DNA of 22,154 bases from a virus: positions 1 through 22,154 of the IMG/VR virus record IMGVR_UViG_3300021197_001287. One strand, 5' to 3'. Position 1 is the first letter of the stretch, and each line of letters opens with the position of its first letter. The notes beneath the pieces are model-generated. The model ran no database searches. It saw only the letters and a list, made by a program, of their open reading frames with translations, and had not been told where the DNA came from. A program made the translations under genes and the position numbers. Below are positions 15,804 to 21,201 of the stretch, in pieces.

Positions 15804-16568
15804 TTACATTCTTAGTAGCCAGTAAAGTTCGGCACATTTCTTTGCGACCTTGATTCCCTTTTGCATTTCATCTGAGTCCCAAACTTTATGGTGGTGTTTC
15901 TTTGTGTCGCAATCAATTACAACGGAGATGCATGAGGGCAGGTAGTCCAGCTTGTGTTGCTTCATTAGCATCCATGATTCAATAGCTAACTGCTGGCAGT
16001 CCTTGTCGTAAGTCTTAGCCTTACCCTTGGTATTGGTACGGCACTTGTAGTCCGCAAGGAAAACCTTGCCATCGGAATCATGTCCTATGAAATCAACTGA
16101 GCCAGCAATCTTGATACGATTGTCAGCTATGATTCTTTCGCAAGCGATTGGCTTAACGTCATTGTCCAGTACCCATTGATAAAATGGTTCAGCCCAGTCA
16201 TCGTACTCCCTGCCTTCGGGTAGCTCACGCATCCTGTCCCATATAAGGGATTCAATCATATCCTCGATTGTCTTGTGAACCGCTGTGCCGAACTCCGAGG
16301 ATGGTATGTCCTCGTTGGTGGCTGGGTGCTTACGGAATCCGTAAGTCATACGTTCGAGTTCCTGCCAAGGTAAGAAGGGATTCTTCCTAGCTAGGTCAGT
16401 CATCATACGTGGTTTGTAAATTGAATCAAGGAAGGCATCCTTTACTATACCGAGTACTGTAGTAACGGATGGGTAAACCTTGTTGACCTTGCGAGCCTTC
16501 GCTGGTGTTTCAATGTCAGGCTCAAAGGAAGGGTCAGTAGTATCTTTGCAGTTGTAGAAATGTGCCAT
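15804..16568 (-). CDS. PD-(D/E)XK (RecB/Cas4-like) exonuclease
   Basis: 254 residues from ATG 16568. A longer frame from 16595 would start inside a hairpin/promoter site, so the shorter start is chosen. RecB-type nuclease motifs appear in order: SSEFGTAVHKTIEDM with His at about 98, AGSVDFIGHDSDG with Asp 159, FLADYKCR with D173 and K175, and DCQQLAIESWML with Gln 192-193. It would resect DNA ends to feed the ERF annealase downstream. The N-terminal VYPSVTTVLGIVKDAFLDSI is also typical of phage members of this family. No Shine-Dalgarno is seen; a -10-like site lies 26 bases upstream. Confidence 0.88.
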   Translation of the reverse strand: MAHFYNCKDTTDPSFEPDIETPAKARKVNKVYPSVTTVLGIVKDAFLDSIYKPRMMTDLARKNPFLPWQELERMTYGFRKHPATNEDIPSSEFGTAVHKTIEDMIESLIWDRMRELPEGREYDDWAEPFYQWVLDNDVKPIACERIIADNRIKIAGSVDFIGHDSDGKVFLADYKCRTNTKGKAKTYDKDCQQLAIESWMLMKQHKLDYLPSCISVVIDCDTKKHHHKVWDSDEMQKGIKVAKKCAELYWLLRM

Positions 16569-16570
16569 AG

Positions 16571-16610
16571 GAATATATAAAAGGTGAGTCACCATTTAAG
16601 ATGACCCACC
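16571..16610 (-). promoter_or_regulatory. inverted repeat around a -10-like site; promoter/operator or terminator
   Basis: On the minus strand GGTGGGTCATC (16600-16610) pairs with GGTGACTCACC (16583-16593) at all 11 positions, two as G-U wobbles, with loop TTAAAT and then TTTTATAT. This can be an intrinsic terminator. Alternatively, the loop hexamer TTAAAT is a -10 with TTGACA (16618-16623) 18 bases upstream, ending 26 bases from ATG 16568. Both readings are possible. Confidence 0.55.
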
Positions 16611-16621
16611 CTGCTGATGTC

Positions 16622-16637
16622 AAATCCTATAGGATTT
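16622..16637. promoter_or_regulatory. perfect 16-bp palindrome, operator candidate
   Basis: AAATCCTATAGGATTT is perfectly self-complementary. It overlaps the last bases of the 130-residue gene and the first bases of a minus-strand TTGACA (16618-16623), where a repressor would block the -35 of the exonuclease promoter. Confidence 0.5.
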
Positions 16638-17028
16638 ATAACTTCTCGTTTGCAATTACTTGTGACATGAGTTCACGGAACGCTCCACGAATCTCTGACT
16701 TGAGTGGGTGCTTGCCAGTAACTACACCGCCTATCTGCTTGATTGTTTCCTTCTCGTAGCAGTAGACCTCACTCGTGTCATCGGGACGCTCATAAATACT
16801 GAACGCCAAGGTCTTCTGATTATCAATTAGATAGTCCAGTATCTCGATGTCGCTAGCTAGTGGTAGCTGGACTTGTTCGGGGATGATGTACTTGTCGCCA
16901 TCCTGTAGCTCATGGAAGTAAGCGTCCTTGAAAACAAGAACTCCGCTTATCTTTACTTGAACTTGTATATGCTCCCCATTGGAAAGCTGTTGCCCTTCTG
17001 GGTATGTGTGAACTTTTATTATACTCAT
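16636..17028 (-). CDS. hypothetical protein
   Basis: 130 residues, predicted mixed alpha/beta and acidic. It begins MSIIKVHTYPEGQQLSNGEH and ends in a helical REAFRELM-like segment (GAFRELMSQVIANEKL). No signal peptide, membrane segment or catalytic motif is seen, and the family is not recognised. The leader is A/T/C-rich (ACTAAATAAACTATG) without a Shine-Dalgarno. It sits between the endolysin gene and the exonuclease gene, separated from the latter by a palindrome and a hairpin, so it probably ends the upstream transcription unit. Confidence 0.65.
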   Translation of the reverse strand: MSIIKVHTYPEGQQLSNGEHIQVQVKISGVLVFKDAYFHELQDGDKYIIPEQVQLPLASDIEILDYLIDNQKTLAFSIYERPDDTSEVYCYEKETIKQIGGVVTGKHPLKSEIRGAFRELMSQVIANEKL

Positions 17029-17050
17029 AGTTTATTTAGTTATAGGTTAT

Positions 17051-17461
17051 TTATTTATAGAATATGTGCTGACCGATAGTACAGGTCAACTCCAAATGTT
17101 TTGCCCAGTATGGCTTTACATACTTAGCGTGGTAGTGGTCAGCTCCCCCAGTTATATTGGTTCGCTTTCCATGTACGATACTGAGTGCGTGAGCGTACCG
17201 AGGGTGAGCCTTAGCCTTGGCGATTAGCTTGCGGTACTTACCGCTATTCCAACAGCTGAACTGCTTGGGCTGTAGGCATACCTGCTTGGGCGTGAGCCTG
17301 CGTTTGTCAGCTCGGTTAAGGATAACCTCATGCACCGCCTGCATCGCCCCCTCAGCGTACTCACCGCCCGCTTCAAGGATAAGTGTTGATGCTACTATCT
17401 CGGCATCGTCAGCCAAGGCTGAGGTGACAAGGAGGGGAAGTAAAAGTAATAAGTATTTCAT
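17051..17461 (-). CDS. secreted SleB-type cell wall hydrolase (endolysin)
   Basis: 136 residues. Residues 1-17 form a Sec signal peptide (MKYLLLLLPLLVTSALA, cleavage expected after ALA). The mature domain matches Hydrolase_2/SleB: TLILEAGGEYAEGAMQAVHE (27-46) with the probable catalytic Glu 30, VILNRADK, then QPKQFSCWN and GGADHYHAKYVKPYWA (about 105-120), ending GQHIFYK. The family are N-acetylmuramoyl-cleaving lytic transglycosylases or amidases that act on peptidoglycan. Export by its own signal means it may not need a large-pore holin. The ATG is coupled to the upstream gene by ATGA. Confidence 0.88.
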   Translation of the reverse strand: MKYLLLLLPLLVTSALADDAEIVASTLILEAGGEYAEGAMQAVHEVILNRADKRRLTPKQVCLQPKQFSCWNSGKYRKLIAKAKAHPRYAHALSIVHGKRTNITGGADHYHAKYVKPYWAKHLELTCTIGQHIFYK

Positions 17462-17709
17462 CGTAGTGGTAGTTTGTTGTCATCATTAATCCATTCAAGT
17501 AGTGCGACCATGTCATCCTCATCGAGGTAGTACTTGCACTCAAATGTATCAAAGCAGTAGAACTCGCCATCCTCATCAACGCTGAACGTACCAGTAACCA
17601 GTACGTCCTCGTGGTGGAAGGTGTCCATTGTAATTTTAAAAGGGATGCCACTCTCGGAGTGGTTAATCACCTCGTCTCTGTCCGTGTAGTCCTCTATATT
17701 TCCGTACAT
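17458..17709 (-). CDS. hypothetical acidic protein upstream of endolysin
   Basis: 83 residues from ATG 17709; a longer open frame is unlikely because an AGGAGG (plus 17716-17721) sits six bases upstream of this ATG. It is acidic and rich in aromatic residues (TFHHEDVLVTGTFSVDEDGE, then FYCFDTFECKYYLDEDDMVA), so a small beta-rich domain is likely. Family not recognised. It overlaps the endolysin start by four bases (ATGA), implying coupled translation and perhaps a role in lysis timing (position only). Confidence 0.7.
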   Translation of the reverse strand: MYGNIEDYTDRDEVINHSESGIPFKITMDTFHHEDVLVTGTFSVDEDGEFYCFDTFECKYYLDEDDMVALLEWINDDNKLPLR

Positions 17710-17710
17710 A

Positions 17711-17881
17711 TTAGTCCTCCTGTTTGTTGTAGTCCTCAGTCTCAATACCGAGGAGCTTGTTGATTCGTTTGAGCTGTTGCTCGTGGTACTCCATGCCTTC
17801 CTTGTTGCTCTCGGTTATGCACCGATGGTACTCGTTGACATGGTTGGTGTACTCAATTGCTAGTTCTGATATTTTACTCAT
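17711..17881 (-). CDS. small helical protein
   Basis: 56 residues from ATG 17881; the long upstream extension of this frame runs through the neighbouring gene in another frame and is rejected. Sequence MSKISELAIEYTNHVNEYHR continues in charged helix to ETEDYNKQED. Its start context is nearly identical over 17 bases to that of the next upstream gene. The end of the gene contains the Shine-Dalgarno of the following one. No function assigned. Confidence 0.6.
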   Translation of the reverse strand: MSKISELAIEYTNHVNEYHRCITESNKEGMEYHEQQLKRINKLLGIETEDYNKQED

Positions 17882-17885
17882 GGTG

Positions 17886-18128
17886 TTATATGGCTGATTG
17901 GTAGTATAGGTATCCGTCTGGTGAGGTGATTGAATAACGAAGGTGCTTTTTCCACAGTCGTCCACCAGACACGAAGTAATAGGTCTGGTTTGGGTTAGCA
18001 TCGTGCATAATCTCGCTCTCGTCATCCCAGACGCTGAGTATTGGCTCGACAGTGTCCTGCAAGGAATCGAGTGTGTAGTATTCGTCACCTTCGACGAACG
18101 GATATGTGTTTTGCTGTATTTTACTCAT
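17886..18128 (-). CDS. hypothetical protein
   Basis: 80 residues, MSKIQQNTYPFVEGDEYYTL at the N-terminus, aromatic-rich with a C-terminal RYSITSPDGYLYYQSAI that looks like a beta hairpin. It resembles small uncharacterised phage proteins beginning FVEGDEYYTLD. No catalytic or metal site is visible. It ends four bases before the next ATG. The leader has no Shine-Dalgarno (CATAAACACCATG). Confidence 0.65.
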   Translation of the reverse strand: MSKIQQNTYPFVEGDEYYTLDSLQDTVEPILSVWDDESEIMHDANPNQTYYFVSGGRLWKKHLRYSITSPDGYLYYQSAI

Positions 18129-18133
18129 GGTGT

Positions 18134-18349
18134 TTATGGTAGGTTTGTAATTTCAAGATGATTGAGAAGCTTCTGCTGTACAATGTCAATCGTTTCATTG
18201 AACAGGTCTTGAGCCTCCTCGGTCAATCCTTCGCTTCCGTCCTCTCTGTCCTCCCACATCAAGTGAAGTCCGATGCGGTTTTCTACGATGGCTTCGGCGA
18301 TGTCGGCTGAAAGCTCAAGGAATTTTTCGTTAGTGATTTTCATTTTCAT
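18134..18349 (-). CDS. hypothetical acidic helical protein
   Basis: 71 residues, MKMKITNEKFLELSADIAEA onward, largely helical and acidic with a central WEDREDGSEGLTEEAQDLF and a C-terminal helix of Ile/Val/Leu heptads. The start may be either Met 1 or Met 3. The upstream leader is a pure CA repeat (ACACACACACAAACATT) directly before the ATG, with no Shine-Dalgarno. Family not recognised. Confidence 0.65.
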   Translation of the reverse strand: MKMKITNEKFLELSADIAEAIVENRIGLHLMWEDREDGSEGLTEEAQDLFNETIDIVQQKLLNHLEITNLP

Positions 18350-18367
18350 AATGTTTGTGTGTGTGTG

Positions 18368-18586
18368 TTAGTTTATTGTTTTACTGAGTTCCTTTAGGTT
18401 ATCTATAAGAGCTTGTATGTGTGCTTGCATTTGATGAGTTGTTAATTGCTTACCGTGCGAATGCATACTGGTAGTCCATTCGTCATCGTCATTGCTATTA
18501 TCAGTTATCATTATGCCACTTGTGATTATTGCGGATAAACGTGTAATGTTTTTATGTAAATGAGGTTGTAAGTTATTTGTTTTCAT
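18368..18586 (-). CDS. hypothetical small protein
   Basis: 72 residues, His/Thr/Asn-rich: MKTNNLQPHLHKNITRLSAI at the N-terminus, then DNSNDDDEWTTSMHSHGKQL, then a helix MQAHIQALIDNLKELSKTIN. Overlaps the upstream gene by 14 bases. The leader is A/C-rich (CAACAAACAAATACTATG). Composition is odd but the A/C leader matches other real genes nearby. Function unknown. Confidence 0.5.
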   Translation of the reverse strand: MKTNNLQPHLHKNITRLSAIITSGIMITDNSNDDDEWTTSMHSHGKQLTTHQMQAHIQALIDNLKELSKTIN

Positions 18587-18770
18587 AGTATTTGTTTGTT
18601 GTTGGTCGCCATAGATTGGCGGGTTGGTTTCTTGAATAGGTATCCTCGATTAGTCCTTCGGGATAGGGTTGTTCTGTAAAGGGGTCATGCCTGTCGCTAC
18701 TTGTGAGTAACTCATTGATGACATCCTCGTCCTTGTAGTCAAGGGCATTTGAATAGAATATATTTTGCAT
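18573..18770 (-). CDS. hypothetical small protein
   Basis: 65 residues, MQNIFYSNALDYKDEDVINE then DPFTEQPYPEGLIEDTYSRN; polar with many aromatic and Asn residues, no predicted membrane segment and no known motif. It is the first gene downstream of the 117-bp CTTAAG repeat block, so its expression is the most likely target of that element. Overlaps the following gene by 14 bases. Confidence 0.5.
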   Translation of the reverse strand: MQNIFYSNALDYKDEDVINELLTSSDRHDPFTEQPYPEGLIEDTYSRNQPANLWRPTTNKYYENK

Positions 18771-18792
18771 GGGTATTGACAGGTTATTTTAG

Positions 18793-18887
18793 GTGACCCA
18801 TCTTAAGACAGCCCCATCTTAAGAAAGCCATCCCCCTCCCCTTGAAGGGAGGGAAAGACAGCCTTAAGATTGACAGCCTTAAGATGG
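18793..18887. repeat. CTTAAG repeat cluster around a GC-rich hairpin
   Basis: Two tandem 17-mers, CCCATCTTAAGACAGCC and CCCATCTTAAGAAAGCC (18798-18830, period 16), are followed by a CCCTCCC/GGGAGGG hairpin (18835-18854). Two further copies with core GACAGCCTTAAGAT then follow in inverted orientation (18857-18886, period 15). CTTAAG occurs at 18802, 18818, 18863 and 18878. This is an operator array, cruciform or terminator-like element between two minus-strand genes. Confidence 0.8.
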
Positions 18888-19085
18888 TTAAGCGGTTGAT
18901 GTTTTGCGGGATTGCTTGGCTATCTCCGCTATGGTTTTAACCTCCCCAGTTGATGGGTTAGTTAGGGTTTCTGATTCCCCACATGACTTGCAGTACTCAA
19001 GCCATAGAGAACCTCCGTTAAGAACGAGGTGCTGTGTGCCACCTTCGGGTCTGCGTGTATCGCATATGTTGCAGTAATCGCTCAT
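18888..19085 (-). CDS. zinc-ribbon protein
   Basis: 65 residues. Two CxxC knuckles, CNIC at 5-8 and CKSC at 32-35, are separated by a Gly/Leu-rich stretch and form a typical single zinc ribbon. The C-terminal 30 residues are Thr/Ser/Lys-rich helix. Such small phage zinc ribbons often bind nucleic acid or host RNA polymerase, but nothing here shows a target. It has a moderate Shine-Dalgarno (AAGGA five bases before ATG), unlike most neighbours. It ends inside the start of the CTTAAG repeat block. Confidence 0.75.
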   Translation of the reverse strand: MSDYCNICDTRRPEGGTQHLVLNGGSLWLEYCKSCGESETLTNPSTGEVKTIAEIAKQSRKTSTA

Positions 19086-19108
19086 AGTTATCCTTTCTGG
19101 TTGTGTGA

Positions 19109-19426
19109 TTAAGCTTCGTAACGAAAGGGAACGGGCTCGCCGTAATGGCTTGGCTTCATTATGTGAGAATGTAAAATGCCATCCTCGTCTATCGCTACGT
19201 GGCTTCGTGTTTTAATTCCGTCTACGTCTAAAACAAGTGAGAGTCCACCCGTGCCCATGTCAGACTCGTTAAAGCCTAAAACGACAGCCTCGGAGCCTTC
19301 AAAATGTCCCCATGCAAATTGCCAAATGACGGGAACCTTTACGTCTTTATAGGTGAAAGCGAAGTCTATTACATTTTTGCTTTCGATAGTGTGCATATCG
19401 AATACCTTGTTATTTTCGTTGTCCAT
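19109..19426 (-). CDS. hypothetical protein with CA-repeat leader
   Basis: 105 residues, predicted mostly beta: VIDFAFTYKDVKVPVIWQFA then GLSLVLDVDGIKTRSHVAID. No Cys clusters, signal peptide or catalytic motif; family not recognised. The ATG is preceded by about 37 bases of almost pure CA repeats on the minus strand, with no Shine-Dalgarno, so initiation is presumably from an unstructured leader. The next gene, the zinc ribbon, starts 23 bases after its stop. Confidence 0.65.
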   Translation of the reverse strand: MDNENNKVFDMHTIESKNVIDFAFTYKDVKVPVIWQFAWGHFEGSEAVVLGFNESDMGTGGLSLVLDVDGIKTRSHVAIDEDGILHSHIMKPSHYGEPVPFRYEA

Positions 19427-19470
19427 AGTGTGTGTGTGTTTAGTGTGTGTGTGTGGTTGTGTGTGTAAAA
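19427..19470. repeat. TG/CA dinucleotide repeat leader
   Basis: Three adjacent runs of TG repeats (CA on the coding strand) lie directly upstream of ATG 19426. The same kind of run occurs at 18353-18369 before another ATG. These are simple-sequence, unstructured leaders that could also slip and change length. Confidence 0.75.
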
Positions 19471-19597
19471 ATGTTGCACCTTTCTTAGCCTCTCCCCTCT
19501 CCTCCCTATCACTTGGGAGTACAATTCGAGGGTATGACCTAGAGTATCCGAAGATAAGCCTCTCTAGGCGAAGCTAAGTGGTGCTGTGTGATAAATT
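19471..19597. other. short intergenic region with two small hairpins
   Basis: No gene is seen. CTCCC/GGGAG (19502-19506 with 19515-19519) and GCCT/AGGC (19558-19569) can form small stems. Neither is followed by a convincing T tract on the minus strand, so neither is called as a terminator. Confidence 0.45.
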
Positions 19598-19972
19598 TTA
19601 GAAGCCGTAGGCTTCGTTAGCTTTACTGGTTAAGTAATCGAGATTTGCTTCGAGCTTCTTGAACCACGAACTGTGATAGTATCCATCTCTATGCCTTGGG
19701 AGCTTCAAGTTTGGCGTATCTTCATCGTACTCCTCATCGTATGGATAGCCCTCTGAGACTTCATACTCTGTCAATTCATAGGTGTTATCCTTGTAATCAA
19801 TAAAGACCCAAGCTGAATCTTGGCTTGCGATAAGGCGGTTACCATCGCACACCTCGAACCACACTTGTAACCTTGCGGTCATGTCATGTCGAAGAGGAAT
19901 CTCGATAGTCTCGAATTCAATCCCACTATCTAATTTTTCGTACTTAATATTTTTTACTTTTTCGTGTACCAT
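19598..19972 (-). CDS. hypothetical acidic protein
   Basis: 124 residues. Begins MVHEKVKNIKYEKLDSGIEF, then a beta-rich part with LQVWFEVCDGNRLIASQD, then a very acidic EGYPYDEEYDEDTPNLKLPR and a helical C-terminus with SSWFKKLEANLDYLTSKANE. No known domain recognised. The A/C-rich leader (CAACAAATAAATACACATTATG) is nearly the same as that of the gene upstream (20000-20233), suggesting a duplicated or selected initiation sequence. Confidence 0.65.
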   Translation of the reverse strand: MVHEKVKNIKYEKLDSGIEFETIEIPLRHDMTARLQVWFEVCDGNRLIASQDSAWVFIDYKDNTYELTEYEVSEGYPYDEEYDEDTPNLKLPRHRDGYYHSSWFKKLEANLDYLTSKANEAYGF

Positions 19973-19999
19973 AATGTGTATTTATTTGTTGGTGGTTTG

Positions 20000-20233
20000 C
20001 TAGCTGAGTGAGCGGTAAGCGTTGTTGTAAGCGCTAAAGGCTACAGAGGCGGCGTCCTCTAAAGCTTCAAGAGCCTCTAGCGAGGGCGTTGAGTAAGTGC
20101 ACTTAGCCTCTGCGCGTTGAGCTCTTGCTTGAGTGATACGGGCGTCCTTTTGTAGCTCTTGGAGCTTCTCAAGTGTAACGTTGAGCGCTGTTGCAGGTAG
20201 TTGTGTTATTGTGTCTGTAAGGTAGTTTTTCAT
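20000..20233 (-). CDS. coiled-coil small protein
   Basis: 77 residues, helical throughout: MKNYLTDTITQLPATALNVT, LEKLQELQKDARITQARAQR, then an Ala-rich LEALEALEDAASVAFSAYNN. One Cys and no membrane segment. It begins nine bases after the holin-like gene with the leader CAACAAATAAATACATACTATG. It is reminiscent of small spanin-like or lysis accessory coiled coils by position only; it has no signal or lipobox, so that is not claimed. Confidence 0.65.
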   Translation of the reverse strand: MKNYLTDTITQLPATALNVTLEKLQELQKDARITQARAQRAEAKCTYSTPSLEALEALEDAASVAFSAYNNAYRSLS

Positions 20234-20242
20234 AGTATGTAT

Positions 20243-20521
20243 TTATTTGTTGTTGCGTAAGTTGCTGATGAGAAGAATTACTGGGATGAAACCCAGCCCG
20301 ATGATGCATCCGACTGCTGTGCCGTTTGCCATGCTGAGGTTGCCTGCTACGAAGCCTCCAAGCCAGTCACTAGTGGCATTGCCTAGCCCTGCCCCGATGA
20401 CAGCTCCTAGCCCCTTCTGAAGGGACTTAGGAAGGTATCTCTCGACCTCGTAGCCTGTCATTGCACCGATAATCATTACTAGATTGTCGATGATTCCGAA
20501 TGTTATGTATTCAAATGTCAT
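20243..20521 (-). CDS. holin-like membrane protein
   Basis: 92 residues. Hydrophobic helices at about 5-22, 36-62 (Gly-rich, GLGAVIGAGLGNATSDWLGG) and 66-87 (GTAVGCIIGLGFIPVILLIS) suggest two or three membrane passes, with a short basic tail RNNK. The stretch TGYEVERYLPKSLQKGLGAV recurs, from memory, in small membrane proteins of aquatic phages, often labelled holin or unknown. An SleB-type hydrolase lies 2.8 kb downstream on the same strand, so a lysis role is reasonable but not proved. The gene follows a terminator plus a hairpin and the TATTATTATG leader. Confidence 0.7.
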   Translation of the reverse strand: MTFEYITFGIIDNLVMIIGAMTGYEVERYLPKSLQKGLGAVIGAGLGNATSDWLGGFVAGNLSMANGTAVGCIIGLGFIPVILLISNLRNNK

Positions 20522-20545
20522 AATAATAGTTGTTGATTGTTGTTT

Positions 20546-20600
20546 GATGCGACCTGCATCTACCCAAAAAGCCCCAGCCTTGTAGGGCTGGAGCTGTGGT
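20546..20600 (-). terminator. terminator followed by a small hairpin
   Basis: On the minus strand AGCTCCAGCC (20586-20595) pairs with GGCTGGGGCT (20570-20579), ten pairs with one G-U, loop CTACAA, then TTTTTGGGTAGA. It is followed at once by GATGC-AGGTC-GCATC (20546-20560), a five-base-pair hairpin. The next gene starts 25 bases further on. Confidence 0.8.
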
Positions 20601-20855
20601 CTATTTGAGTATGTCCTCTAATGGGATTAAGTCAGCTATAAAACCTATATTAAAGGTCTGAAGGAATACGTTGAAATGATGTACCTCAATGTCCGTTACA
20701 TCCTCCGCTAGCTGAACCTCTTTGTCCCAGTCAAGCCATATTACACTTGAGTAATTGCGGATGATTTTCTCATAAAGAGGAAAGTTGATTCTCTCAAATG
20801 ATTTGAGAGTTTCACGAATGAATCTGAGTTGCTTTTCTTTTGGTGCTATTTTCAT
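20601..20855 (-). CDS. hypothetical helical protein
   Basis: 84 residues, MKIAPKEKQLRFIRETLKSF at the start, basic N-terminal helix, then aromatic IWLDWDKEVQ and a hydrophobic C-terminus FLQTFNIGFIADLIPLEDIL. Not strongly hydrophobic enough for a clear membrane helix. Family not recognised. It is a single-gene unit: an intrinsic terminator follows its stop, and a second terminator plus hairpin precede it. Confidence 0.65.
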   Translation of the reverse strand: MKIAPKEKQLRFIRETLKSFERINFPLYEKIIRNYSSVIWLDWDKEVQLAEDVTDIEVHHFNVFLQTFNIGFIADLIPLEDILK

Positions 20856-20880
20856 AATAATAATAGTTGATTGTTGATTG

Positions 20881-20930
20881 GAAGCGGAATGCTTCTACCC
20901 AAAAAGCCCGCACCTGTGAAGTGCGAGCTG
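20881..20930 (-). terminator. terminator followed by a small hairpin
   Basis: On the minus strand AGCTCGCAC (20921-20929) pairs with GTGCGGGCT (20905-20913), nine pairs with one G-U at the same place as in the 20570 terminator. TTTTTGGGTAGA follows, then GAAGC-ATTCC-GCTTC (20881-20895). The hairpin stem differs from the 20546 one by a compensatory pair. ATG 20855 is 25 bases away. Confidence 0.8.
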
Positions 20931-20934
20931 TTGG

Positions 20935-21201
20935 TTAAAGGATTGATGCGATTTCCTCCGCCTCCTTAAATTTACGGCGAACCTGTGATTCAAGCTTCGA
21001 CCATTCCTTTAAGAACCCCTCTACGTTTTCCATGTCCGCCCATCCATGATTTTTCATGTAATCTACCTGTGCATTAATCATGCAGGTGGATGTTGCTTCA
21101 TCAGCACTTACACGACCGAATGTGACCATGTCCTCAAATGTATAGCCATCAAAGATGGATGGTGTATTTAAGATTGATTTAACTGTAGGTAATTTATCCA
21201 T
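20935..21201 (-). CDS. hypothetical protein, first gene of the minus-strand block
   Basis: 88 residues, MDKLPTVKSILNTPSIFDGY onward, helical with a charged C-terminus EWSKLESQVRRKFKEAEEIA. No recognised domain. It is the first credible minus-strand gene after the 0.9-kb control region, so it may be among the earliest expressed genes, a position where phages often place host-takeover proteins. Its leader (CAACAACAACTATTATTATG) is shared with the next two genes, and a terminator follows its stop directly. Confidence 0.65.
   Translation of the reverse strand: MDKLPTVKSILNTPSIFDGYTFEDMVTFGRVSADEATSTCMINAQVDYMKNHGWADMENVEGFLKEWSKLESQVRRKFKEAEEIASIL

Noticed and set aside
16569-16595. Longer start (ATG 16595) for the exonuclease gene
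   Set aside because: It would place the first codons inside the inverted repeat and -10-like loop; ATG 16568 gives the standard family N-terminus.
18798-18886. CRISPR-like array
   Set aside because: Repeat periods of 15-16 bp leave no spacers, only two units per side, and the sides are inverted.
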